From positions 21,033,570-21,097,569 of the forward strand of contig JAJLRJ010000002.1 in the NCBI GenBank assembly GCA_024195265.1: a stretch of DNA of 64,000 nucleotides, written 5' to 3'. The translations under genes and the position numbers were made by a program. The DNA comes from Dendrophyllia cribrosa. Its lineage: Eukaryota; Cnidaria; Anthozoa; Scleractinia; Dendrophylliidae. The notes below the pieces were generated by a model, which was not told where the DNA came from, searched no databases, and worked only from the letters and a program-made list of their open reading frames with translations. Below, piece after piece: positions 50,026 to 63,599 of the stretch (positions within the stretch are counted from its first letter, which is position 1; the number at the start of each line of letters is the position of its first letter).

Positions 50026-52953
50026 ATGGTACTTCGTGTCGGTTATATATCAGTTTTATGCTCGTTATTGGGATTAGTAAGCTGCAATTATGTTGGTGGT
50101 AAAGTCAACATGTCCTGTGAAAATGGAGTTTGTTCAAGGAAGGCTGATCAAGGACCATGTATAGTTAACGACGACGATGAACGGCTTTACAGATGGGAAC
50201 CGATTAAGGTATTATTATATTTAGGATTCCACTTATTTTTCAACCTTTCGCTATCAAGGTCTGCCCTTAAAATTTGTGTAACGTGGTCCTTAGTTTTGTG
50301 TCAGTAGACGCGGATATTCTAAACTGTGGCTAGTAGCTACACTGAACTACAAGGTCTTAATCGTCCCGGGTCGTAAAGGGCGTTCGGGCGTTCGGGCGTT
50401 CGGGCGTTCGGGCGTTCGGGCGTTCGGGCGTTCGGGCGTTCGGGCGTTCGGGCACTCCAACCTCTATTCAATTTCCTATTTAGTCGGGCTGCTTGCGGGC
50501 TACAAGCCAAGCCCGACTTATAAATTCGGTTGTAAGAAAAGTGCGCTTTTCAAGTGATTTGTAGCCTGCGGCGAAGTGTTAGTGACGTCATATCAGTTGA
50601 CATAGCAACTTCTAGCTCATGGATGAATTAGATCTATTTACAACATAAGAAAAAGGAAAATGACGAAACGAAATATATCAAGTAAAAGGAAGTTAGTACA
50701 TTATTGCCGGATTTGGCGAGAGTTTCAATCGATGGAAGTAATAAAGTTGAACTTGAAGTTAAAGTTGACCATGCATGCACGAGTGATTGCGAAAGACTGA
50801 TTAAAGGTTTCAAATGACGTAGTAACGTGCGTGACGGATCACCTTGTGTGACCGGAAAAGCGACTGTAAAACAAATCATAACAATTGAATAATTTCTTGT
50901 ACCTTAGGGGCACTTACAAGACCCTTAAATCTCGACTTCACTACTTGAAGAGTTCTAGTTTGAATATTATTCTAATTCCCGATCTCAAAATCCTTGCGAA
51001 TTTTAATCCCCGATTTAATAAATAATATTGATCCCTTGAAGAGTTTTTTTTTTATCCCGTATGTTAATTTTTCTACTTTTCTTTTTCTGCTTGATGGTTT
51101 GAATTCCTTGTATACATTAAAATATACTCATAAGAAGCATCATCTGTGTTCAGCTACATGCTGATTGGAAAGGGCCAGTAATTGCGGCGCTGTTCAGCCA
51201 AAATAAAGCTTCTTCTTCAGAAGTACGAGGCACAGAATGTAGACTGTGTCATATCTGAGGCATATCACCTTGGTAATATGATTCTGGTCATAGAATGACT
51301 GGTCATATGCTTGTCGTATACTTTTACTTAATGTCCCAGTTAAATCCGTTTTTCAATAGTTACAGCCGTCTCCTAACCCTAGACCCCCACACACAGACTA
51401 AGTAGGGGTTAAGGTGACGTGAAGGTACTGGACTGCATTTTTTATCTTGAGACTGTAACCTGGGAAGCCGCCACCGCATTGTAACTGCATGATAAAATAT
51501 ACATATTTTATATTGCGTCACACTGGATGCAAAATAGTTCTTTGTTCTCATTTGCTTGCCAGAAAGGTCACGTGAGAGAGCTAGAGTTAGAACCTGGGAA
51601 AAAATTCAAGATGATAACATTGGCGTCTAAACCTGCAATATTTGGTAAGACTAAGATGTGTTGTTCATTCTCTACTGAGTGTTATACTTCAACTCGTGAA
51701 ATCCCTACCCTTTCATATACCTCCAGCCTAAAAAAGGTACCCCTTTTGGGCGGAGCATCCCCGTACAGCCCATTATAGGGAGTACCCCCCACTCCCGGGG
51801 ATTAAGCCACCACACAAAGCTACCCGTTAATTTGTAAAAGAGACCGTTTTTGTCTCGGGTCGTCCTTGAATCCAGTGGTTTTCATATTCTCATTAAACCA
51901 AGCAGAAAAACTGACTACCGTATTCCGAGGGCGAGCATTATACTGATGTCAGACTCGAGTTTGCTGATCAGTGCAACCCAGACTAGGGTGATTGTTAAGT
52001 TTAGTTAAGGGACGTACGTCGCGAACGATACCTACATATCACATTGATATGTTTTCTTAGACTCAGACTGAGTCTAGCCGTATCCTTTTTCTGCAGTGGG
52101 CGTCGGTTTAGAAATATATGTATTTGCTTCCTGTTTGCATATAAGTTTTGTAAAGTTAGAAACCACGTGATCATCGATCACTCAAATGTTGGTCTGCTCT
52201 TTGGCATGAAACAAAACATTGTAAAAAAGGTAGTGACAAACTGAAATTCTCATAACATAACATATATTTATACAAAATAAATTACAAAGCAGTCAAGCTG
52301 ATTTGTCGTGTCAATTCAAATATTTTGTTTACACAAACGTTTACAAAATTTTGACTTAAACTGTACGAGTTGCACTCTGAAGATTTTTGAAGTAAAAGCG
52401 TAGAAAAAAAGCATCGTTTCATTATCTATCTAACCATGTTTAACGCAGTAGAAACGTTGCTTAATACTCTCAGTCTGCAAAATGATTTGAAGGCTTACGG
52501 GCATGGTCCTCGTTAGATATCAACCTCGTCCCCAGGGTCTTCTCGGTTTTCAATATGGCGGCTGAGGAGAAGACTCGTTTCTCGTCTCAAACCGCCACTC
52601 CATTTTGAAAAAAGAGAATCCCTGGGAACGAGGTCATGTTGGGTTGATTGGATATAACTTTGTTTCTCAGAGCTTCCCAATTTTCTGAGTGATGAAGAAT
52701 GTGATCACATTGTCAACCTAGCTGAAATGTTTGGCCTTGAAAGCAGCATAATGCACACTGATGAATTCCAGGAAGAACACAGGAAAGAAGTCAAAGGTAC
52801 TGCAAATTGAATCAATTCTAGGCGATGACGTCATCGTTTGCGAGCGTCCGAAATTCTTATGGACCTGGTGGAATGCGATTTATCCTTGAATCAAACCGAG
52901 AAGCACTGGAGACTAGCCTCATCGACTCTGCATCGCGTGTCGTTTATTTGTTG

Positions 52954-52990
<37 letters not shown>

Positions 52991-55900
52991 TATTATTATT
53001 ATTATTATTTAAACAATATTTATTCTCTACATTTGCTCTAATACCATCAGATGTTCATCAAGAAAGCTTAGCTTTTGTTTTCTTGAGCTGTACAAAAGCT
53101 GCCCCAAGTAAGAATTGAAGCTCAAACGTTGCTTAGCGATAGTTTGTTTTTTTACCGGGCTTTCGAGTCTGTAAACTGATTTAGAATCCTAATTTTCAGA
53201 ACTCTTCGACACAATTCCTGCAGAATGACGAGGCAGCGAATTTTGTTTCAATAATTATGGGTCTCGGAACATTTTCCATGGATCTCGCGGCCTCATTTTT
53301 TGAGTCTAGGTCTTGCATTTCAGTTAACCCTTTTTAGCCTGAGAGTGATCAGCATCAAATTTCTCCTTGTAATATTAATGCCTTATCAATCAAAAAGATC
53401 ATGAGAATTAAGGACATGATCACACAAGATGAGTTCTCTTGATATCCAAACAATTTCTCCCCACTACTTCTGTAGGAAATGTATAGGACTAGAAATGAGA
53501 ATTTAAATTTTGATATTAGGGCTTAAAAGCTATAAGGGTTATTTAAAAAACGTCAAACTGTACTGTAACTGTCTCGGACTTGTAGGAAAAAAAATGCTAG
53601 TTCCGCCGTCTCGCAGTCTCTAATTTACCTATCGCCACCCCTACTAATTAACAAAAACCGACAGCAGAATTTTTCAGTTGTTTACCGACCTTTTTGAACT
53701 ACTTCTTTTAATTTTCTTACCTTATAGGTCATGCAGTCGGAGCCGCTGGAATATTTGCAAGCTGGGACAAAAATAAAGATAAAGAAATTGCAAAAGCCGA
53801 GGTTTCCAACTACTTTTATGTTCCAGTGTTATTAATAATAAATAATTGAAGACAGGACATTATTACTCATGTATGTACCCTCTAATTCTAGTAGCCTGAA
53901 CTTCTGAATGTTGATGATGACTCGAACTAAAATTCGAAGTTTACTTTCTAACCTGCCATCTTATAAGGAATTACATATCATCTACCTTTTAATAGGATGT
54001 TTACTGATTCCACAAATTGTCCATTAGGTTTAATCGTTTTCAGCAGGAGAACTAACGTAATTATACTAATTATTTTTCAGGTTATTCACTTTTCCCAGAA
54101 ATACAAATTTCTTTACATGACTCTTGAGGAAGTAGATGAAATGTAAGTGAAAGCTTTTACTGAAGTTACTTGAATTTAAAGTAAAGCTTTTATAAAAGTG
54201 TTCAGCCATATATCAGAAATCTATTTAGAGTGTTCTACTGAGAAAACACATTCAGATCAACAGTCTCTAACAGTCTTTCCCCCCCCCCCCCCCCTCCTCT
54301 CCCCCCCCCCCCCCCCCCTATTGACTTCGGGTCTCTCCCTAACGATGGAATCTGATTTACAAAGTACTATACTCGCAGTTGATTGGTAGCCCAAGTTAAC
54401 TCATACAGATCCTTATACAGTTTATATAGTATACTAGAGCGGTTCTAAATTGAGTATCGAAAGAAATTTCGCGATTGCGTTGGTTTTGTATTGCTACGGC
54501 TTGTGATTGGCCAAAAAGATCTCGCGCCACTTTCTTAACCAATCAGAAGCAAAACTAAGTCGTGACTTGCTCGCACATGTTTTCCCGCGCTTGGCGCCGG
54601 TAACACTTACTTGTTTTGAGTGAATGATTCATTGGATTGTCTGCACCTGTTGTGTTTGGTCAGAGCCAGTTGCTTTGGTTTTGGTTTTACAACACTCATT
54701 TGAAAACCGCTCTTTATACAGAGAATTATATTTACCTGAAAAATAGTAAATTCATTAAATTTTATCTGCTATTTATCTTGGATAAGCGAATATATTAAAA
54801 AAAAACTTAACTTACAGCTTCTACATCTACACCAAATCGATATCGTCACATCAAACTTTTTTAATTTTACTGATATGTTTTAAGCCAACGCAATTTCTCT
54901 AAAGTAAAGCGAAAATTTCATGCAAATTGTTCGTGAAAATTGACTATTAGGATAACGACGCCTTTATATATACTTTGTCTTTTTCCTATAAACCCATCTG
55001 AATGATTTTAGCATTATAGCATTCCAAATAACGTGTAAATGAATTTCCACTTTTACACAGGATAAAAAAGCTGAAGATCAAAGCCTTTGATGATGGTATG
55101 AAGTACTTTTTTTAACTGCAAAAAACTATTGACACACTTCTAAAAGACAGCTAGCTGCCTAGTGATTATGAACTATCCACAGGCTTATCCCCATAGCAAC
55201 GTTGTATTTCGTCGGTGAAGCAAAGGGTACGGGGATTTACTAGCCCACAACTCCACGCGCACCGTGTTCGACCGAGCAACGATTCGTCAATCCCGTCCCC
55301 AGAGGCTTCGCGGGTGCCGCCATATTAAGAACAGAGAAGGACCTGGGAACGAGGTTGATGGTTGGGGACAAGGCATGAGTGACCGTTTCACAGAAGTAGG
55401 AGTATTTTTTAACTCATTAGACCAGTCTCGAAGTGGTCCTTTATAAAACTAAAAAAGGTTCTAAGTTTTGCTTTTAAAATTGTTTTAAAAAAAAAGCGCT
55501 AATATATCTGTATAGCCTCACCGCGGTCAAAGTCCGAGGCGTTTTTCGTGTTTTTTGTGGGATTTCATTAATATTAAGTGGAAACATGGGCAAGGATGTA
55601 TAAAATAATTAGTTTAAGTAACTATCTTTTCATCTTTCTCAAAATAATGAGCTTCTTTTCGTTGAAAGCTAACCAAAACGCTTCGTGCCTAAGCATGCAA
55701 GTGTGTTGGCAAATGGCGCTTACAATTATGCAGTTCAGAGTTTTCAAACGTTTACAACTTTTTTAGTAAATTTTCAAAACGTTTAGTGAATTGACAGTGT
55801 ATTGGTAATATATTAAATTTTAAACGGTGAAAATGACAACCTTAACTTTGAAGTACTTTGCTTAACTTTTGCAAATTTCTGTCGTTTGACCGCGGTGGAC

Positions 55901-58900
55901 CTATTTCGGCTGTGTTGAAATTGCTACTTAGCATTGGTCACTCTAAAGAACTCATCCGCATGCTAATAGACTACGAGCAGTCCCTCTTTTCCAGCTTAGT
56001 TCGTCGATCAAGAAACGAAAAAACAACGGTCGCGTGAAAACTGGGGGCGACCCCCAGTTTTCGCGTGGCCATTTTCCGCTGAAAATTAGAAAATTTAATG
56101 AACAACGGTTTAAAATTAATGACAGTGTCAAGCCTCTCAGTCCACTGATCAATTTTTTATCAATTATTTCCACAGGTAAAGTTACAATGCAAGAATTTCG
56201 TAAACTTCCAACAGCTGCTATGGACGCTTACATGAACAGACTGAAGGAAACATCGCCAATACACAGAGAACGCAGCAGTAACCAGACCTGGATACATCAA
56301 GGAAGTCTCGCTGATGACGTCATGAAGAGGCTCAGGAGAAGGTGAGTTCAAAACTGTTAACAATACCCTAGCGCATGCGCTCTTTAAATATTGCTGGGAC
56401 ACATGCGCAGTTGTTGTTTTGAGAATAAAAAAATACAGTAAGTTTATCGGATTGAATGTTTACGCGTTTTAATATCATTTGAGACACAAACTGGAACGGC
56501 ACAATACTGTTGTAGCTTTTATTAATTAATTATTTATTTCAATCACGATTTTTGAATTAACACTAGAATAAAGTTAGGGGGTTGCATTATATTTTGTTAG
56601 TTCCATCATTTTACCTCCTCATTTTTGTCGCAGAATTACAAAACTAACGAGGTTACCCGAGCGCATCATCCGTGGCAGCGAGCCTCTACAAGTAAGTCTT
56701 TGCGAATATTTTAAAAGAATTTTATACCTGTTTTATCACTTTAAGTTAAGATTTTTCATATATTTTTAAGTTATCGCCTACTCAGGTGATTTTCCCTGCT
56801 GCAAGAATGATGCTCATTTTTTTCGCCCTTGTTAATGTTACTTGGGGGACCTAAGGACCTGTTTTTGAAGAAGTTCTCAAGTATTGTTAAAACATGTTTA
56901 CTTGTAAAGAGTCGTCATATTATTATAAAAGTGACTGATGAATGGCATTGACACCCGCTTTTCCCCATTGTAAACTGCCAGAAGGCACTACTAAAAAATT
57001 ACTAGTTTTGGAGTGTAAGAGGAGTAACGTGGGTGGAAAGTCTGCTGGCGTTTCAGCGTCAAAAAGGTTGCAAATTTGCGTCCGTTGTTTAGAAAAATCA
57101 TGTTTGGTTTTTTAACTCGACAGGTTGTAAAGTACGACGAGTATGGTCACTACAATGTTCATCATGACGGACAGCCGATCTCCAGCCACTCACATCTCAA
57201 GTGCTGCCATCTGAACGTCACCAAGGTGCCAAGCTGCAGGCTGTGTAGGTAAGCGCATGCGTGCATAATTATCATATTTATCTTGCGTCAAATGACTGTA
57301 AATTAAATATTAATTGTGCATTGCTGGGAGAAAATGAAAACAAAAATAAGAACGAAAAGTGAAAGATCACAAAAATACACCATAAGTTAAATACACTATA
57401 GCTAGCAGTAATCAAATATTATGGAGACGCGTTCGAAGGTTTCCGGCGGAAGTGAGCCCCTGAAAAAAGCAATAGGGGCGGCCATGTGGCAGTCCGGACA
57501 CCAAAAATTTTCAATGTTTTCTGTATGCAAGGCACAGGGTAACCAACACGAAATTAGGATTGCGTTCTTCGAACACGATAAGGAATACATGAAGTACATA
57601 CCGATTACAGAGAGGTGGATCCGCTGAGTAAAGTAAGTGCAGGAGCAAGAGAGGAGGAGAGTGGGCTGGGACGGAAGCGCGGGCTAGATTTCTCACAGGC
57701 TCAGATTCCATAGTAAATCAGTAACAAGGCTCTTAAATCATGATTACAAACTAAGACAATTTATACATTATGCATATATTATCTGCTTATAACAACCGTT
57801 TTCATTCAGACAAGTTAAAAATGGCTTACTGTTTCAATAGGTACATCACCGTGCTGTATTACTTAAACGACGTGGAGGATGGTGGAGAAACCGCTTTTCC
57901 AGTCGCTGATAATGAAACATTTGATCAAGAAGTAAGTATCACACCGACTCCGAAACGGAGGAAGGAAGTTATCGGAGATTAAGATACACTGTACCGCTGA
58001 AATAATAATCGCTTACCTAATTTCCACGTCATATCGCCAAATGCCACCAAATATACAACTTAATTGGATAAAACGATTCTAAAGATGGTTTTCACTCACG
58101 TGACCTTCAGTCCTGTGGGACTCAAATGACAAAGGCCATGGCGGCCATGTTGGTGCACATAACAAAAGAAGTTCATTAAAATTCTTTTGTAGGTGTGCAC
58201 CAACATAGCCGCCGTGACGTAACGTGAAAACCACCTATAGAGCAAAACAGAAGCAGTACAGATAAAGTGCAGGATTTGATTTCGTGACAGGCGGTCAAGA
58301 AAGCATGCATAAAAAGACTATATATCATTCGGGACGTACACTGTTCCTTTTAATTACGTTAACTCTGAAACAGAGCAGTTTTCAATTGAGTGTCGAAAGT
58401 AATTACACAATTGCTTTGGTTTTTCATTGCTACGCTTTGTGATTGGCTAAAAAAATCTCGCGCCACTTTCTCGACCAATCAGAAGTAAAACCAAAACCAA
58501 TCGTGACCTGCTCGCACGCGTTTTCCCGCGCTTGGCGCCGCCGACATGTAATTGCTTCGAGCTCTGATTGGTTCATTGGATTGTTTACGACTGCTGTGAT
58601 TGGTCAGAGTAATTACTTTGGTTTTGGTTTTACTACACTCAATTGAAAACTGCTCTATGATTCATTTTTTCTCCGAACGATAAAAATTGGGAGCTATATA
58701 GAAAAAAAAAACATTTCAATTAACAGTATTTATCTTTTCTCTTTTTAGTTATATGTAAAAACCATGGATAACGATAAATTCAACCTGATGGAATTTTGCT
58801 ACGATGGCAAGCTGGTAGTAAAACCAGAGCGAGGCAAGGCGATCATGTGGTACAATCATTTTGTGGATGAGGAGACGGGCTGGTTGGGGGAGAGAGATGA

Positions 58901-59054
58901 CTACACACTGCACGGGGGGTGTGGGGTGCGCAGTGGTATTAAGTGGATTGCCAACAACTGGATCACTGCCCCAGATGCGTCTCTTGCTCATGTCAAAAGT
59001 AGTTTTGAAGTTTCTGACGAGAAATTATTAGAAGAATATAAACAACATAAGTAG
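50026..59054 (+). CDS. P4HTM-like: Transmembrane-type prolyl 4-hydroxylase-like gene (11 exons)
   Basis: Exons: 50026-50208, 51563-51644, 52671-52796, 53728-53801, 54081-54142, 55061-55095, 56176-56341, 56634-56691, 57124-57248, 57841-57931, 58749-59054. All junctions are AG/GT, phases agree, and the 1308-nt CDS gives 435 aa. Exon 1 codes a hydrophobic signal/anchor and a Cys motif (CENGVC). Exon 2 codes [16 protein letters not shown] and exon 3 [15 protein letters not shown], the start of the hydroxylase fold. Exons 4-7 carry EF-hand loops ([22 protein letters not shown]). Exon 9 has the HxD iron motif (YNVHHDG); exon 11 has the distal iron His and 2-oxoglutarate-binding Lys region ([14 protein letters not shown]). 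Human P4HTM is an ER oxygen-dependent hydroxylase of similar layout. Substrate here is unknown. Confidence 0.9.
50378..50453. repeat. 8-bp tandem repeat (GGGCGTTC)n
   Basis: About 9.5 perfect copies of GGGCGTTC in intron 1 of the P4HTM-like gene. Confidence 0.97.
52525..52645. repeat. Foldback repeat E
   Basis: AACCTCGTCCCCAGGGTCTTCTC is mirrored by GAGAATCCCTGGGAACGAGGT around CAATATGGCGGCTG. Lies just before exon 3. Related words occur at about 55290-55360 and 61037-61100. Confidence 0.7.
52956..53009. repeat. (ATT)n microsatellite
   Basis: About 17 ATT units with one ATTACT break, in intron 3. The poly-Leu and poly-Tyr frames here are artefacts. Confidence 0.95.
54280..54318. repeat. Poly-C tract
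   Basis: Two runs of ~15 or more C split by TCCTCTC, in intron 5. Confidence 0.95.
54436..54713. mobile_element. MITE family B, copy in P4HTM-like intron 5
   Basis: Starts AGAGCGGTTCTAAATTGAGT and ends CATTTGAAAACCGCTCT, so it has imperfect inverted termini. The interior shares ATTGGCCAAAAAGATCTCGC and TTTTCCCGCGCTTGGCGCCG with the copy at 58372. About 278 bp. Confidence 0.87.
57415..57582 (+). repeat. Dispersed repeat C, copy 2
   Basis: Inverted relative to 22470-22634. Lies in intron 9 of the P4HTM-like gene. The overlapping 68-aa frame at 57421 is part of the repeat and not called. Confidence 0.75.
58086..58233. mobile_element. MITE family A, copy 2 (foldback)
   Basis: Ends TGGTTTTCACT...CGTGAAAACCA with inner GGCCATGTTGGTGCACATAA / TAGGTGTGCACCAACATAGCC. 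Shares GACTCAAATGACAAAGGCCATGG with copy 1. Lies in intron 10. Confidence 0.85.
58372..58656. mobile_element. MITE family B, copy in P4HTM-like intron 10
   Basis: Starts AGAGCAGTTTTCAATTGAGT and ends ACTCAATTGAAAACTGCTCT; these termini are a near-perfect inverted pair. About 285 bp. It lies 92 bp before exon 11. Confidence 0.9.
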
Positions 59055-61464
59055 GTAAATATTGAGCTGAAATAACTTATTAAATGAAATCAATTGTTAG
59101 TAATTTACATTATATGTGGGTCGTGAGTTTGAATCCGTTCTTTTTTCGAGTAATAAATTCACCCGAGGAAGTGAAACTCGCTTAGCTAAATAAGGACTCG
59201 AAATATTCCAAACATTTTCTATTTTTTGAAAAAAATATAGCTTGTTAAAAAAAGCTGGCCTTTGGAAAATCTTATTTTCTTTCTGAATGTCGGTCATCTT
59301 GTTCGTAACTGGTGCTTGTAACCTGCACCGTATGATTTGCACCATTACCTGGTGTGGTGTTTGAAGAGGAAAATGATTTAAGGGAAGAATTAAGTAACGC
59401 CAAGAGTGAATAAAACCTGTTTCATAAACAAATGTTATTAACTTGTCCATTTGTGTATTTTATTTTATAATGGCCTAAAACGCAAAGAGCATGACACGTG
59501 GGCCGGGTCCCTACATCTTAAATACGACTGCAAGAATGCAGACGCAAATGACCCGGGTCATTGTGTAATCTATTCACGCCTGCATTTTTGCAGTCGTCTT
59601 TAGCTTGCTACACCGTGCTGACGATTCCAATAAGAACGAAACTTCCGGCCACGGTTGCAAACCTACTTTATCGGTTTCTGTCGTATTGGTGTCTCGCAAA
59701 GTCATTTTTTTACGTAGTCAGATCAGCTTTGCAGTTTATTGTATAGTTTGTTCATTTTTTTTTTTTGGCTGGTTAGGTCTCTTGTAGATCCTACGTATCT
59801 GACGTATCGTTAGCAGTATTATCGTTTGCGGTCCTTTGCAGATTTTTATCCCTACATCTTAGCCAAACGTTTAACTGTTCTTCCCAACACCTTTGGACAA
59901 ATTAAAAGATAGACATAAGCTAAAAATATCAGCTCACAGTTATTGCTTTTAATCTCATAATCGTGTGAATGATCTCCAAGACTTGAAATTTATATTTTAA
60001 TTACTATCTGTAAACGATATTGGACCCCTAATAACTGTGTTTTTCATTTCTGTGCGTGTTTTTGTTACTCTCCCGTGCGTGTATGCGTTTCTAAGAATTC
60101 AAACCTTTCTGCAAACTGGATTTTACAAGGATGTTTTAAAAAACCGAACAAGCAGTCCAGTTATGGGTTGCCACGCATGCCCAGTATGAGGCCTTGATTT
60201 AAGGTCCCGTCATACCGAGAAGAGCTTTCTCTTCAATGTTTCTCTGATGTAGCCTCAGCGCAAACGATTTTTCCGGAAGGCGAGGAAAAACATCTGCTCT
60301 TAAGGGCTACTTCTGATTACTTCTCATGCTGGATATGTTTTATGTTTCTCATGGAAACAAATATAAACCCAAAAAATCTAGCTAACAGTACCGTAAACCC
60401 AAGGTAAAAGATGCCTATGCAGGCTACATTCCTAGCACATTTCTAGACCTTCCTTTCTCCCTTCCTTAAAAAAAAACCAGTTATTTTGACAGGTCCGCAC
60501 TGACTCTTGGTAGATTAAGGGAACATCTTTAGTTATTATAAATAAGCTGTTGCAAATGCAAACCGGCCTTCTCGTCTTGTTCTCTAACAAGTTATGGTTA
60601 AAGGTGCTTTCGATTTACCATCGTCTGCTAAATCAACAGTAATGCAAATTAAAGGAAAATAACTCCCGCTTTACGGACTCTCTCTACTGTTACTATACTG
60701 ACACCAAATCATGGTCTAAAGGGATAGGCTGTGTCGTAATGGGAGTTGACTACATCCCGTACGGGTTTGTAGCCAAGTAAAATGTGCACTATAGTTCACG
60801 AGTTTTAAAGTGCTGCTACGACGAAAATTTTGTCCGCCATTACTCAGTTCACAAAGTAAAGCCTGCATGAATTATTCTAGAATCGGAAGCGGTGACATGT
60901 GCGAGTATCTTCTTTCATATTTACAAAAACATCTTCGCTGTAAAGCGGGCCCTAGAACCACGAAAATCATAAAGACCTTGTCTATTTAAGATCCGCCTTT
61001 CCACACAATGAAGCAGACCCCGGGAAGCAGCTTTTTCAACCTCGTTACCAGGGTTTCTCACTTTTAAATTTAAAAAGAGAAAACCCTGGGAACGAAGGGG
61101 GCGGCCTTTTTGTGTTGATTGGATGACGTTATATAACGTCAGCCAATCAACACAAACCGCCAATCGTTTTGGACATTTGAATCAAGGAATAGCGGCAAGC
61201 CGAAGCTGAACTTTAAGTTTGAAATAACTAGTCTTCCTTTTGTAATTTGAACTTAAAATTTGTCATGGAAAGTATTTAGCACTTCTACTTTCCAAAACTG
61301 AATAGAAGGGGGAAGGCAAAATTTTGATCATAGTAACACTTTACACAACGCTAACAAAGCAATGAATTATTAATCACGGACTGAAATTCTCGTAACGAGA
61401 ACCTTGCAGTGTTCAAACACTAAATCTTGTAATCCATAGCGAGGAAACTGCGGAATAAGGCTAA
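59055..61464. other. Intergenic region between the two P4HTM-like genes
   Basis: No gene found. Holds a diverged foldback with AACCTCGTTACCAGGGTTTC / AAACCCTGGGAACGAAGG (about 61037-61096). A palindrome built on TGTGTTGATTGG...CCAATCAACACA lies at about 61111-61158 around ACGTTATATAACGT. Confidence 0.5.
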
Positions 61465-63464
61465 ATGTTGCTTCTGATCGTCATATGGGCGATGACGGTT
61501 ACGCAGCCTGTGCCGGGGCGTTGTGATTTACAGAAAAGATTCGATAAATCTTGCGAAAATGGCGTGTGCTACAGAGAACAAGATCAAGGACCTTGTAAAC
61601 CGAATAACGACGAACCACGACTCTTCAGATGGGATCCTGTCAAGGTATGTCTGTACGTTATAAACCGTTTCTCGTCTGATAGCCTCCATGAACTTCAAAA
61701 TCGAGACAAAAGCCCGAGATTTCGTTTTGAAAAATGTCGACAAACAAAGAGCACGCGGTACTGCTTAGCAGCTTTCGTATAAATGGTCACGATTAAGGAT
61801 TTTATCCACAAGCTTAAAAGTTAGAACCCGGTATTACATGAACCAAGCTCTGACTCTATGAGCAGATAATAACACTAGTTTATTGACCATTTAAGCGATC
61901 GCAACGAACTCCCTCATAACAAACACCTCTCCAAAGCGGACACCTTTCTAAGACGCATCGCACCGCATGCGGAATTGGTCCTTTTCGCCTGTAATACTTG
62001 GTCACTTGTAACTACTTCAACTCTCTCTAAAAAAAACATAGTTTTTGCATACAAAAGGGTCGGTCGATTGGAGATGGCCATCGCACTAGCCTTTTTTTAA
62101 AAAAGAGAGAGTGCTGTATACGGAACAGTTTTGGAGTGTCTTTCAATTGTAGCTGCGGAAAATCAAAGAATATGTTTATAATGCATATGTTTTGCCACCC
62201 AATTAAAGCAGAGTCCAGCCCTTTTATTCTTACAATTTCGATATTTGCTGTTGTAAGTACTCAAGAGGCCACTCAGTTATCTAAAATTAAAATTTTTAAC
62301 TTATCGCTATGTCAGTAAACGCGCGACGCCCGCCATTTTGATTAAAGAAAAACTCCAACCAGTGTTTATCATGAGGCCGGGTACCTGTCGGAACAAAACA
62401 ATATCAAAGTGTAAAAATAACCTGTGGGATACTGGTTGCAAAAAAACGTATCTTACTGGTTGTCAAATACAGCCGCTTTAAGTTTTATTTGCCGATAAAT
62501 ATTGGTTTTGAATGCACTATATAATTATATGGTGAGTCTTCACATAATGCATGTATGTGCGAAATGGCGTAACAAATAATTGACTATGAATCATGCAATC
62601 AGTTGTGTAATTGAAGCCGTGATAGTTCATGTAGTTAGGCACGCTGGCATAGTCGCGTTGCCATGGCACGTTGCTATATGGTCGCTGCACGTGTTGCGTC
62701 CTTAGTAATTAACCCAAAACACTATTTGCTACACAACTTACTGAGGTTAAACTCTGGTTTGGGCTTCTTGGCTTGAATTGTTTGCGAAACATTTTGCATT
62801 ACCCAATTTCTTGACAAATATCTGGTGCGCATAGAGTATGCCATGTAATTTACCCTTAGATGTTACTTTTGTAAGACATTATGATGATTTTTCAGATCAC
62901 TGCAGAGCTACCTTAAACGGGTTTACTCTGGTAATTGTTTTTTATTTTCCTATCATAGAAAGGTCACGTGAGAGAACTTGAATTAGAACCAGAAAAGAAA
63001 TATAAGATGATAACCCTTGCTTCCAAGCCTCCGGTATTTGGTAAGTTCATTTCTGCAGGCACAAATTTAGAAATATGATTTTTCAAGATTTAACAAATAG
63101 CTACAAAAGCTTATCATATTTGCATAAAGGTATATGGTAAAACGATTGCAATTGCACCTGGACCAATTTTGGAGAACGAGAAAAGCTGCTAACCTGATAC
63201 GAGCCTAAAGTGATTGTTTCCACGACTCTTTTGAGATCTTCAAACGTTTACGATTGTTATCATAATTTAACAGAAAAGAAGATTTTGTGATAAGCTGTGA
63301 TAGCGCTGAAGCAAATTTTTAACTATTCTTTCGCTTAGAACTTCCAGATTTTCTAAGCGAAAGGGAATGCAATCACATCATCAGTTTAGCGGAAAAAGTC
63401 GGTCTACGTGGAAGTGATGTGCATCTTGATGAGGAACTAGACAAGCGTAAAGAAATTTTACGAG
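61465..63464 (+). CDS. P4HTM-like: Second P4HTM-like gene, first three exons (runs off window)
   Basis: Exons 61465-61644 (signal peptide MLLLIVIWAMTVTQPVPGRC, then CENGVCYREQDQGPC and RLFRWDPVK), 62959-63040 ([20 protein letters not shown]) and 63339-63464 (ELPDFLSERECNHIISLAEK). Exon 2 (82 nt) and exon 3 (126 nt) have exactly the same lengths and phases as in the 50-kb gene, and splice sites are canonical. It is a head-to-tail tandem paralogue. The EF-hand and catalytic exons lie outside the window, so activity cannot be judged. No lesions are seen in the part present. Confidence 0.88.
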
Positions 63465-63599
63465 GTATGTTGCTAAAAGTACTCTAAAGTGAGTAAGGAG
63501 AGAAGCGACGAAATTTTATTTATATACAAGACGATGGGTGGTTTGAATATTGCATGGGGCACTTAACATTGGGACTTGGAGGCAAGGAAGTGTAATGTT

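Noticed and set aside
50378..50453. CRISPR-like array
   Set aside because: Contiguous 8-bp repeats with no spacers; a simple tandem repeat. No CRISPR array was seen anywhere in the window.
52825..53118. 97-aa frame with poly-Leu and a sister frame with poly-Tyr
   Set aside because: Translation of the ATT microsatellite in intron 3 of the P4HTM-like gene.
57421..57627. 68-aa frame in intron 9 of the P4HTM-like gene
   Set aside because: Overlaps dispersed repeat C, which occurs inverted at 22470; not a host exon.
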